From: UBA11612 sp963976395
GTDB taxonomy: Bacteria > Pseudomonadota > Alphaproteobacteria > Rhodospirillales > Rhodospirillaceae
Direction: 5' to 3'
Length of the DNA stretch: 51,636 nt
Assembly: GCA_963976395.1 (NCBI GenBank)
Contig: CAXBLG010000018.1
Location: 1 to 51,636 of the forward strand
Shown piece after piece: positions 43,901 to 50,152 of the stretch; positions within the stretch are counted from its first letter, which is position 1, and every line of letters begins with the position of its first letter. A program made the translations under genes and the position numbers. Below the pieces are notes generated by a model that was not told the DNA's origin, did not search any database, and saw only the letters and a program-made list of their open reading frames with translations.

Positions 43901-44434
43901 CCAGATCACGATCTCTGGTTTCCAATTTTTGGATCAGATGGACGGCGGGATCGCTATGTTAAGCAGTCTCTGTTCTATCCATTAATATGGAATCCCGAGA
44001 AATATCCCATTGGTATCGATCAACACGACGAGTGGGCTGCACGTGGAGCGATAGCACGTCCGAAGCTGGGGTTGGCGTTCAACAAGTTGCTAAAGCTGAC
44101 ACCCGACGACGACGAACGGCACTGGCATGACCACAGAAATAATCTCGTATTGAAGAGCGAAATTTGGGGTGAGTGGAAACCAGACCCAGATTCGCATCGG
44201 AGTAGCAGATATCAGGATGAGGGTGTTATCTTGTGGGCGGAGAGAGATTGGCTCGACGAAGCACTCAAATCCTGCAAACGCGGCATCATCTTCAAGCTTA
44301 GTTTCTCGAAATACAAATCGAGCAGAGATTATGATGACTCGTCTGGGGTCCGAGGCGTCTATGTTGGTTTGAAGAGTGGCGGCAAGCACGTCCGTTTTTG
44401 GTTCGCCAAAAAGGCTTCAGAATCTATTTACTAA
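38000..44434 (+). CDS. Giant STAND NTPase with N-terminal Cap4-like nuclease domain (Avs-like)
   Basis: A 2144-residue multidomain protein, probably an antiviral effector-sensor. Residues about 15-215 resemble a PD-(D/E)XK dsDNA endonuclease of the Cap4/DUF4297 type: Glu45 (AIVVEGL), Asp64 (EIADLILFYG) and QFKYK (Gln85, Lys87). Residues about 260-560 are a STAND/NACHT-like NTPase with Walker A ADGGVGKTVF (Lys299), Walker B GVLIVLDAADN (Asp396) and a sensor TARPHR. The remaining 1500 residues are helical, with no membrane segments, and would be the ligand sensor. A recognisable C-terminal domain is not evident. The GTG start has AAGG upstream and follows fic by 25 bases. Phage-portal or terminase sensing as in Avs proteins is only inference. 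Confidence 0.8.
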   Translation: MRKAVEGIDPVRVSGAGHTFHQRWAARRALQLVFPKDKLFAIVVEGLSPNENLKLGQQAEEIADLILFYGNGDTFETCTAQQILQFKYKGAAEPVTSSYLKKTIKKFAATLREFRGSVTDDEIAKKLSFGFVTNAEFSADLWVAIASLKSGSTPETTGAKRQLQYLKTWCQEEKIKAEDIFPLIEFRASTADLPAQNRSLRRTISDWSADSAGHAAKRLFALVELVREKAQIEGQGKNSIRREDVLDALECDEDQLFPADTRFVEVGDVVERSALEDIRDKVVNCDLPVFLYADGGVGKTVFIQSLAANLADTFEIVVFDCFGGGSYRSEAQARHLPRVGLLQIINELATRGVCDPLLPTDSDQYGLIDVARKRLKQVSETVKNQSAMKGVLIVLDAADNSQLEADVRNEHAFPRLLLASLSAEPIDGVKLLLTARPHRMDDVIGTSQIERLELEPFTEEETRRFLETRRDNITDVESSTALARSRGNARVLEYLVESWDTNVSGNAPQTEISVEKLIEQKCENIFRDLHTVGWSEIEVREFFAALSLLPPPIPLSELAEALGWSNSQVNSAASDLAPMLELVKHGAIFRDEPTETYIKKHYAREDAAQQSIAQRLQARQKDSIYAAEALPHFLVVIGDSDRAYQLASSDDFPAVIESDHGRRRLRLARLYAAFSLATREKDLDRVLSLTMQLSQVASANARGDNFIRNSPSLATILGDSDASRRLFNDRTGWRGARDARLIVAYSFTDELDEARIHQNRAIGWINWYLNKDDETKRFNSSGPEASDIAAVMFLSVLKNEFSSFNRNIRIWPFKFALSAIEELITLCAQHEESNGSDALQKLAKFAASKNCLSLSLQIGLLSKECGLSKGRLKAVSRAASALSQRRKVVPQDNYDFEMELQGDFGGAAMKSLIVNSRQSAKRLLKLYRYRRPSSYDYGDRHGMNRIWMPVQSACVAAWSSGETLSFHHLMPESVKTGRKTKSIATETELRAFLDGLTVTRDQNRRQKGGKPEKREQFSRHEREDIVKGAACVLQLVKPIEAALFSKDALSNDILADFLAVWKSSLRSHVHWNAVTGRDNVARYVGVGLARMLLCHCETVEKKEAEELIEIIGANRFSLGDKLSVLALIGRRPNLSDVVGAYAATISRDIVKDDYIEQRGGSYRELAGSLLPLSIEEAREYYTQGLAQLDQMGSDDFDLIYSVLHYAAEQPGGFVKPELSHRLMNLCQTIFHDEPSKFGWTLFGRAASSSIGFPAMYKLIRWNDQDVADYSYGLPQLACYLAKAGYLDARRAAVLLTICEDHGWHDWQVGEGLHDLLSTANPDNRKAIFSLVIGKLDSEHSFGGWEGIWESLLGCLDAFKEIDDGGLVNRLQELRETARRRRDFENTRRNSGWESGAGYSLQTTKKEQDERTREEAVTTVLASCDPTSASSLDEAIQSVQAIDGFPFDNRKRLFDEIQKTCPFNKRVKFLEALCESTEIEFDHALDLLIECIQAWTDTTAHVKKGVLALIKKLFAFKGSELFDLRYSGISQQIYLLSNLCSDPKFVLQTVLATIAKERLELGGDEWLQIATSLSCHTDPSTALDAFEGLLSSSAAKFGDEIGEGVYRDAYAGKSEEVEVVADIIWHLLGDSDAFIRWRAARSLKGMLDVGLIEDVGRLLDRFDAEECSSLASEDHHFAFLNAQQWLLMGLSRAALHHGDKLKPLKSRIETLAKRTDLHALNKLHLARCLQHIEGGQSKSPELKQLWTEIQTPPHGIVERNGWPDNKARQIDFSFDHDFMEYKTSSLARLFAISNNESSDFIANEVMKRWPNSKNMSDFPGRARYRGDERFETYREHVQRHAQLDAATTLVQSRPVSRSSYDWYERNPWQEFLKDGDVSFEDGSWLSDHKDRVPVQAREYLLGSRKGTHETLINKEALFRNVGFSEESEGRFLPLYGHWKSPDGVHVDLVSSLINERGAVGQSAKFSMTPDHDLWFPIFGSDGRRDRYVKQSLFYPLIWNPEKYPIGIDQHDEWAARGAIARPKLGLAFNKLLKLTPDDDERHWHDHRNNLVLKSEIWGEWKPDPDSHRSSRYQDEGVILWAERDWLDEALKSCKRGIIFKLSFSKYKSSRDYDDSSGVRGVYVGLKSGGKHVRFWFAKKASESIY

Positions 44435-44460
44435 GCGACTTCGTGTCCTGCCGTGAAGCG

Positions 44461-44528
44461 CTGGCGGCACCGTACAATCGGCGCTTGGTTGATCTAGATT
44501 GCATAACGCCATATCTGCTGTTTTTTTT
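44461..44528 (+). terminator. Possible weak terminator after the STAND gene
   Basis: AAGCGC and GCGCTT can pair around an 18-base loop near 44456-44490, and a run of eight T lies at 44521-44528. Stem and T-run are too far apart for a classical terminator, so this is only suggestive. The rest of 44435-44599 has no gene I can see. Confidence 0.25.
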
Positions 44529-44599
44529 GATTAGGTAAATGTTTTCTGGGCTACCCTCAGTAGGCTCGACGACCCAAGTAAATTTGACTTACTACGTCA

Positions 44600-45568
44600 C
44601 TAGTCAGATTCAAGAAATGCCAGGAAGCACTGATCCTCGGTCAGGATTCGTTCCTGGATACAGTTTTCCAAGTCCTGGGCTGTCATTTCATACATCGTCG
44701 GTTTGTATCGCATCACCCCCGTAGAAAATGAAACTGCAAGAATCGCCCCGATGCATACAACGGCACCAATTACGGGTCTGATCCTAGATGGGGAGACAAT
44801 TGATACCTGATGATTGCCCTCGGGCACTCTATCCCAAGACAACACTCCTTCTCTCTTGAGGATGTTGAAGTGCATCCGGAACAGTGGAAGTTGTAGAATT
44901 GGAAAGAATAGATATAGGCCACAACCTCCAACAAGGACGTCGAGGCCTCTCTCGAATGCGGCCCAAAATGTCAGGTGTTTTCCGTCCCCACGGACAACGC
45001 GGATTCCCATGAGCGCTTTGCCGGGCGTCGTACAGAAAAGCGAGAGGAAAATTGCTTGCAATACTGCGACCAATGCCACTGTGATCAGCGTGCCCACCAA
45101 GATCGCCGTCACAATCTGTCCAGACCAACGCCACCCGGTCACCCATAGAGCTACATTCACGCCAGCAACGACCAATAGAAAGTCGATATTCGTGGCCCAG
45201 AATCGTCGCCACGCTTGAGAACTTAAGGGGAGCGTATCTGCCGTACAAAGGTTGTCTCTCCGCCGATTTGGTGTTGAGGTTTGGCTCGACGCCAGAAACA
45301 GCCAACCACATCCAGCCGCAAGAGCAATTCCCGCCCATTGGATCAACAGGAGTTGAATATCAACGCTTGCTGTTCTCTCATCTATGGCCGGTGGAGAAAA
45401 AATCGGTGCGTAGCCCATATTGTAATCGATATTGGGCCAACTCATGGTGAACGGCGGGAACACCAACGTCGCTACCACAGCCAGACCCACAATAAGAATT
45501 AGAAGCCTTTGGCCGCGCGTCACTTTGCCCACGACAGCTACTCCGTTCGTTAACCACCCGAACATCAC
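44600..45568 (-). CDS. RDD-family membrane protein
   Basis: A 322-residue inner-membrane protein with about six hydrophobic segments (near residues 23-45, 70-92, 127-150, 152-175, 215-235 and 260-282). The RDD domain signature is present: WRRFWATNIDFLLVVAGV and TTPGKALMGIRVVRGDGKHLTFWAAFER. RDD proteins are poorly understood, possibly transport-related. It is convergent with the STAND gene and divergent from the XRE regulator. Whether it belongs to the defence island is unclear. Confidence 0.8.
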   Translation of the reverse strand: MMFGWLTNGVAVVGKVTRGQRLLILIVGLAVVATLVFPPFTMSWPNIDYNMGYAPIFSPPAIDERTASVDIQLLLIQWAGIALAAGCGWLFLASSQTSTPNRRRDNLCTADTLPLSSQAWRRFWATNIDFLLVVAGVNVALWVTGWRWSGQIVTAILVGTLITVALVAVLQAIFLSLFCTTPGKALMGIRVVRGDGKHLTFWAAFERGLDVLVGGCGLYLFFPILQLPLFRMHFNILKREGVLSWDRVPEGNHQVSIVSPSRIRPVIGAVVCIGAILAVSFSTGVMRYKPTMYEMTAQDLENCIQERILTEDQCFLAFLESD

Positions 45569-45581
45569 AATCCTGATTACA

Positions 45582-45603
45582 TATTATAGTTGATAAACTT
45601 ATA
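45582..45603. promoter_or_regulatory. Dyad operator between RDD and XRE genes
   Basis: AGTT-GATA-AACT, extended on both sides by TATA, forms a near-perfect dyad in the 35-base divergent gap. TTATAGT is repeated on either side. It lies where the promoters of the RDD gene and the XRE gene must overlap and is a likely operator for the XRE protein. Confidence 0.45.
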
Positions 45604-45627
45604 GTGCGTATTGGTCAACGCTGGCGC

Positions 45628-45843
45628 ATGGATATGCGCAAGCTCGTAGGCCGCAATCTGAGGCGGATTCGAAAGGAAAAGCGGTTAACTCAAGAAGAGT
45701 TTGCCGACCGTTCCGGCTTTAGTCAGCAGTACTTGAGCGGCTTGGAGCGGGGCGAGCGAAATCCGACAATTGTCACACTCTACGAACTGGCCTCAGCACT
45801 GGGCGTCGGCGTCATCGACCTCATCAAGAGCGGTAAGCGGTAA
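45628..45843 (+). CDS. XRE-family HTH regulator
   Basis: A 71-residue protein that is almost only a Cro/CI-type HTH: LVGRNLRRIRKEKRLTQEEFADRSGFSQQYLSGLERGERNPTIVTLYELASALGV. It is typical of control proteins of mobile elements. The first ATG at 45628 is used; a GTG at 45604 would add eight residues. It is divergent from the RDD gene and followed by the recombination module. Confidence 0.9.
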   Translation: MDMRKLVGRNLRRIRKEKRLTQEEFADRSGFSQQYLSGLERGERNPTIVTLYELASALGVGVIDLIKSGKR

Positions 45844-45899
45844 CGACTGCGCCAAACAGTCAAGTTTCACTTCCCAAGAGTATGTCAGGTTAAACTGAT

Positions 45900-46688
45900 A
45901 TGAGCCGTCGTCGCATCCCAATATCTACAATTGAGCGAGTTAACCGGCGCCGGCGAAATGGCGAAACCATTAAAGCCGCCTGTGCCCATGAAGGAGTATC
46001 GGAAACAGCGTACTATGCCCATCGTGCCCGAAACGAGGAGGCGCGCTACCCCGCCATTCAGAATGACTGGGACGCTCTTGCCAAAACCTTCAGGCCAAAA
46101 GGCATAGGCCGACTAACCCTAAAAGCCCGTCAATTCCTGGCAACTAAGACGGGAAGAGCCATCGGTGAATCGTTCTCCAAACCAGCGTATTTGACCACCA
46201 ATCATCGGCTATCCGTATCATTGAAAAAGGTTGTGAAAGTTATACCACCGCTTATTGAAGCAATGGGCGAACTTAGTGCCTCGGCCCGGCGGGAGATCGA
46301 AGACGCCGTAGAAGGCAATTCTAAACTACGTGAGTTTCCAGATCGCGACGTGGAACGTCTGGGATCTGCACTACGCATCTTGCGCGAACACGCAAATGAT
46401 TTGGCCGCTATGCAGGGACAAGTATTGAGCGACCGCGGCCGGAAATCTGACCCCCGAGTGGCAGCGGCAGCTGTTCGGTTAGCACGGATCCATTTTGAAT
46501 TCACGGGTGAGCAACCAAAATACACCATCAATCCGGATACGGAGAAACCTCAATCGCGGTTCTTCGACTTTACAGAAGGCGCATTCGCTCATTTTCTCCC
46601 CGAACATCCGGTATTTCCACATGTGTTACGCACCGTCGTACGCCATGCCGCAGCACGCACGGTCTGGACCCTAGCTGACCTGGGTTAG
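45900..46688 (+). CDS. Hypothetical protein with N-terminal HTH-like segment
   Basis: A 262-residue basic protein. The first 45 residues (ISTIERVNRRRRNGETIKAACAHEGVSETAYYAHRAR) look like a homeodomain-like HTH as in transposase accessory proteins. The rest is helical with no family I recognise (ELSASARREIEDAVEGNSKLREF, RGRKSDPRVAAAAVRLARIHFEFTG). It lies between the XRE regulator and the excisionase-like gene and probably belongs to the mobile element, perhaps as a DNA-binding or control factor. Confidence 0.7.
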   Translation: MSRRRIPISTIERVNRRRRNGETIKAACAHEGVSETAYYAHRARNEEARYPAIQNDWDALAKTFRPKGIGRLTLKARQFLATKTGRAIGESFSKPAYLTTNHRLSVSLKKVVKVIPPLIEAMGELSASARREIEDAVEGNSKLREFPDRDVERLGSALRILREHANDLAAMQGQVLSDRGRKSDPRVAAAAVRLARIHFEFTGEQPKYTINPDTEKPQSRFFDFTEGAFAHFLPEHPVFPHVLRTVVRHAAARTVWTLADLG

Positions 46689-46769
46689 CTGGGCTTTGCC
46701 GAAACTCCGTTTATGAAAGCGGAGTTTGTGTCTTAGACTTATTGGGGTTTCGAGCTGAGACTCGCGCCT

Positions 46770-46961
46770 ATGAAGCGCAACTCTCCAGTCGCCCCCACCA
46801 CTGCTGACAGTGATTCCGGCCTACCTGCAGGTATAGATCCATACAGCGCATTGACTGCTTTAGCTCGCCTCCTCGCCCGCCAGGCCGCGGCCGATGCTGT
46901 GCGCCGTGATGAGCAACCTCTCACATCCTTTGGAGAACCCGATCATGACCAAAGCAAGTAA
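46770..46961 (+). CDS. Small hypothetical protein, 63 aa, overlaps excisionase gene
   Basis: An intact 64-codon frame overlapping the next gene by 17 bases. The sequence is polar at both ends with an Ala/Leu-rich helix in the middle (LTALARLLARQAAADAVRRD). There is no strong ribosome site. The overlap suggests translational coupling with the HTH gene. No family is recognised and it could be a spurious frame. Confidence 0.45.
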   Translation: MKRNSPVAPTTADSDSGLPAGIDPYSALTALARLLARQAAADAVRRDEQPLTSFGEPDHDQSK

Positions 46962-47163
46962 TTCGTTGCTTGAGGCGCAAGCAAAATGGCTCTCGGTCGC
47001 AGAGGCTGCGGCACGTGCCGGCGTCAGCACGAGAACCATTAAGCGGTGGATCAAGGGCCAGTTGCTATCGGCATCGCGACTCCCCTCACCTCAAGGCAAA
47101 GGTCACCTGCGCAGTCGCTTAAACGACCTCGAAGCGTTGCTCGCACGCGGTGTATTGAGCTGA
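46945..47163 (+). CDS. Excisionase/AlpA-like HTH protein
   Basis: A 72-residue protein with a MerR/AlpA-type winged HTH: WLSVAEAAARAGVSTRTIKRWIKGQLLSASRLPSPQGKGHLRSRLNDLEALL. Such proteins act as excisionases or helix-turn-helix directionality factors for integrases. GGAGA lies just before the ATG. It is followed by the two integrases, its natural partners. Confidence 0.85.
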   Translation: MTKASNSLLEAQAKWLSVAEAAARAGVSTRTIKRWIKGQLLSASRLPSPQGKGHLRSRLNDLEALLARGVLS

Positions 47164-47200
47164 GTGATTTGTCCCGCAATGTCTTGTTTTCATTCACGCG

Positions 47201-47255
47201 CTGGGAACATGTCACCTCAGAATTCCCCACTGATAATTATGCTACAGGTTCCCAG
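47201..47255. repeat. CTGGGAAC...GTTCCCAG inverted repeat before integrases
   Basis: Perfect 8-bp inverted arms at 47201-47208 and 47248-47255 lie 39 bases apart in the 155-base gap between the HTH gene and the first integrase. They may be recombinase or regulator binding sites, or part of a structured leader. Confidence 0.45.
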
Positions 47256-47318
47256 AATTATCGCTTTGTCCGGCTCCGTCATCCTTAGTCACCACCTTGA
47301 AATGAAGGAACTGATCCC

Positions 47319-49031
47319 ATGAACTGCATTCCCATGAGCACAACAATTGATCCATCCGTAATTTCTTTAGGCCAAGCCCTGATCAATCTCATAGGGCGAG
47401 GCGACATCCCGCACGGACGAATAGACCGTGTTAAATCAGCCATCGCGAAGGCCGGTCGTTTGCTTGGAAGGTCACCGGATGAGTTACCCGCTCACCTGCC
47501 TTACATCATGCGGCACCTAAACCGGATGAAACCCGGTCCTGGTGAAAAGGGCCGAAAAACCCTGGCCAACACCAAGTCGGAACTGAGGTTCCTGATCCGC
47601 ACGGTGACTGGCAAAGGGCAGAAGTCTGAATTTGCACCTCTGAGCCCGGCATGGGCGGCTCTGCGGGCGCATGTCTCCGACCAACCTGTACTGTGGAAGC
47701 TAAGCCGATTCATGGCGTTCTGCTCGACTACAGGTGTCCTCCCGGAAAAGGTCGATGATGGTGTGGCTCAAGCCTTCCGGCGTGATCTCATCAGCAGTCA
47801 GGATTCCGACAAGCCCGAGCAACACATTCGAGCCGCTATCCGGGCCTGGAACCGGTGTATCAGCGAGTACCAGGGATGGCCCCAACGACCGCTTCACCTG
47901 GAGCCACCGCGCAAACACAGGTGGACTTTCGAGGAGTCTAGGTTTTGTGAGTCATTCCAACGGGATGTGAGCCAATGGCTCGATCGTTTGGGCCGGTCAG
48001 ATCGATTAGGAGAGGATGGCCCCCGCCGCGCTTTGCGTCCCACCACCATCAAACACCGTCGGCATCAGATTTATAAGGCCGCCTCAGCTTTGGTGATGTC
48101 GGGTTTATCTATAGGCGATCTCACATCTCTAGCGGTACTCGTTGAGCCTGATCATTTTAAGTCAGCTCTCCAATACCTCCTGGATAAGCAGGACGGAAAC
48201 CCTTCGGAGGCGCTATTTGGATTGTCCAACGCACTGCGCGCTGTTGCCACCCATCAAGTAAAAGCTGCACAGCCACAACTCGATACGCTGCGCCGCATTG
48301 CGGCTGGCCTAGAGCCTGAAGAAAGTGGTCTCGGTGTACGCACCGAACAGCGTCTTGAGCCCTTTGAGGATGAGCGGGTTCTAGCGGCCCTATTGCGCCT
48401 TCCAAAAGCCCTCGTATCAGAAGCCGAAACCCTGAGCATCAAGGCTCGCAAGAATAACAAAAAGACCATAGCCCGGTTCGCCGCGGTTATGGCGCAGATC
48501 GCCATTGCCATAGAGATCGAGACCTTTGCGCCGCTCAGACTTCGCAACCTAACCCGGCTTAATCTGAATCAGCACATCAAGGCCGTGCAAATAGACAGAA
48601 AAACTCATTGGATCATTAAAGTCCCTCGGACGGAGACCAAAAACAGGGCGGCCCTGACGTACTTTCTAAGTCCCAAAAGTGTCACCCTAATCAAACGAGC
48701 AATGCATCTGTATGACCAAAAGTCCGGTTGGCTGTTTCCTGGCCGAGGAGACAGCCACAAGTGCGAGAAGGCCCTCTCGGATCAGATCAAGCGCTGCGTG
48801 GAACGCAGGCTCAACGTGCGGTTCAACGTCCACCTATTCCGGGCTTTGGGCGCCACTTTGCATCTCAAGGAAAACCCCAACGGTTTTGAAAGCGCGATGG
48901 TCTTTGTGGGTGACAGGGACGCTAAGACCGTCAGGCAGAGTTACACCCATGTCGCGGATCGGCACCTCATCGCGAGCGCCCAAAATACCATTCTAAAAAC
49001 CCGTTCCAGATTGTCAGGGGTGGGAGGTTAG
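47319..49031 (+). CDS. Tyrosine site-specific recombinase (integrase), 570 aa
   Basis: A large tyrosine recombinase. The catalytic domain is in the C-terminal third: the first Arg in FAPLRLRNLTRLNL (about residue 406), HLFRALGA with the His-x-x-Arg pair (about 505-508) and the nucleophile Tyr in RQSYTHV (about 541). The long N-terminal part contains an additional helical region besides the core-binding domain. It would integrate and excise the element. The stop is two bases before the next integrase start, whose SD (GGAGG) overlaps the end of this gene. Confidence 0.92.
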   Translation: MNCIPMSTTIDPSVISLGQALINLIGRGDIPHGRIDRVKSAIAKAGRLLGRSPDELPAHLPYIMRHLNRMKPGPGEKGRKTLANTKSELRFLIRTVTGKGQKSEFAPLSPAWAALRAHVSDQPVLWKLSRFMAFCSTTGVLPEKVDDGVAQAFRRDLISSQDSDKPEQHIRAAIRAWNRCISEYQGWPQRPLHLEPPRKHRWTFEESRFCESFQRDVSQWLDRLGRSDRLGEDGPRRALRPTTIKHRRHQIYKAASALVMSGLSIGDLTSLAVLVEPDHFKSALQYLLDKQDGNPSEALFGLSNALRAVATHQVKAAQPQLDTLRRIAAGLEPEESGLGVRTEQRLEPFEDERVLAALLRLPKALVSEAETLSIKARKNNKKTIARFAAVMAQIAIAIEIETFAPLRLRNLTRLNLNQHIKAVQIDRKTHWIIKVPRTETKNRAALTYFLSPKSVTLIKRAMHLYDQKSGWLFPGRGDSHKCEKALSDQIKRCVERRLNVRFNVHLFRALGATLHLKENPNGFESAMVFVGDRDAKTVRQSYTHVADRHLIASAQNTILKTRSRLSGVGG

Positions 49032-49033
49032 CC

Positions 49034-50152
49034 GTGTCCAGAACGTATGACCCTACCCGCCGTTGCCTCGTCATCCATGATTGGCCTGAATCCGACCAAG
49101 TCCTTTGGCGTCAGGTGACCGCCCCGGCCAAGCTACTCGATGAATACCGCAGCCGTGCAGCCAATTGGAGCGAAGCCACGCGACACAAGTACCGGCGCGG
49201 TTACGGGCGCTGGATATGCTTTTTGGTAAACGAGGGCATAGACTTGGACGAAGCTCCATCTGCCCGCGTTACCCAAGGGAATGCCGCTCGATACCTGGAT
49301 ACCTTGGAGGCGCAAGGGGTAACGCTCCAAACTCTGGCTCAACGTATCGCCGAACTATTGGGTGTCATTCTCGCCTTCGCACCTGATGGAGATTGGAAGT
49401 GGTTGAAACGCCTTACAAACCATGTCCGCTCTCTGGCCGACGAAACCTATGAAGTCAAAGCCCCTAACCATCTTTCCTCTGAAATCGCCCACAAAGCCCT
49501 CAGGGCACTAGATGAGCTCAGGCAAAACCTGACCGATATTGGGTCACAAAATGCGGTCACCTACCGAAACTGGCTGATGGTGCTGTTGCTGTCCATTGCA
49601 CCACTTCGCCTCAAGAACTTCACGGCCCTTCGGGTGGGCGTCGAGCTGAAACAGCGCGGCGGCGCATGGCTTATTGCCATTCCCGGCCGCGACACCAAGA
49701 CCGGCAGGCCGATGACAGCACCTCTGCCGCCGCAGATCGCTCCCTTCCTTACTCATTACCTTGAGACTGTCCGCCCAAAACTCCTCGGAGCCTTTTGCAC
49801 GGACCGACTTTGGATCACCTGGCAGGGCAAGCCGATGAACGAACACGGCATTTACTTAAGGGTTACCAAGTTCACGAATAGACAATTAGGAGGGCCGATC
49901 AACCCTAATGCCTTCCGCCACATGGCGGCGACAAGCATCAGCATTCTCAACCCCGAGCAAATTGACACCGCGCGTGCATTGCTTGGCCATTCGACCCCGG
50001 CCACAACTCAGCAGCATTACATTGCCGCAGACGCTATCCTAACCTCTCAGCGTCATGCCCGCCTTATTCATAGGCTCCGGCGCTCCCTGCCCGGTGCGAA
50101 AGTTAGGCGCGCATCTCCATCTTCACCTAAGAAACGGTCGAGGAAATCGTGA
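49034..50152 (+). CDS. Tyrosine site-specific recombinase (integrase), 372 aa
   Basis: A second tyrosine recombinase with SAM-like core-binding domain (about residues 40-115) and catalytic domain. Arg is in IAPLRLKNFTALRVG (about 190), NAFRHMAATSI carries the His-x-x-Arg (about 293-297) and the Tyr is in TQQHYIAADA (about 328). The GTG start at 49034 is preceded by GGAGG and the stop overlaps the GTG of the serine recombinase by two bases. It forms an operon with genes on both sides. Confidence 0.93.
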   Translation: MSRTYDPTRRCLVIHDWPESDQVLWRQVTAPAKLLDEYRSRAANWSEATRHKYRRGYGRWICFLVNEGIDLDEAPSARVTQGNAARYLDTLEAQGVTLQTLAQRIAELLGVILAFAPDGDWKWLKRLTNHVRSLADETYEVKAPNHLSSEIAHKALRALDELRQNLTDIGSQNAVTYRNWLMVLLLSIAPLRLKNFTALRVGVELKQRGGAWLIAIPGRDTKTGRPMTAPLPPQIAPFLTHYLETVRPKLLGAFCTDRLWITWQGKPMNEHGIYLRVTKFTNRQLGGPINPNAFRHMAATSISILNPEQIDTARALLGHSTPATTQQHYIAADAILTSQRHARLIHRLRRSLPGAKVRRASPSSPKKRSRKS

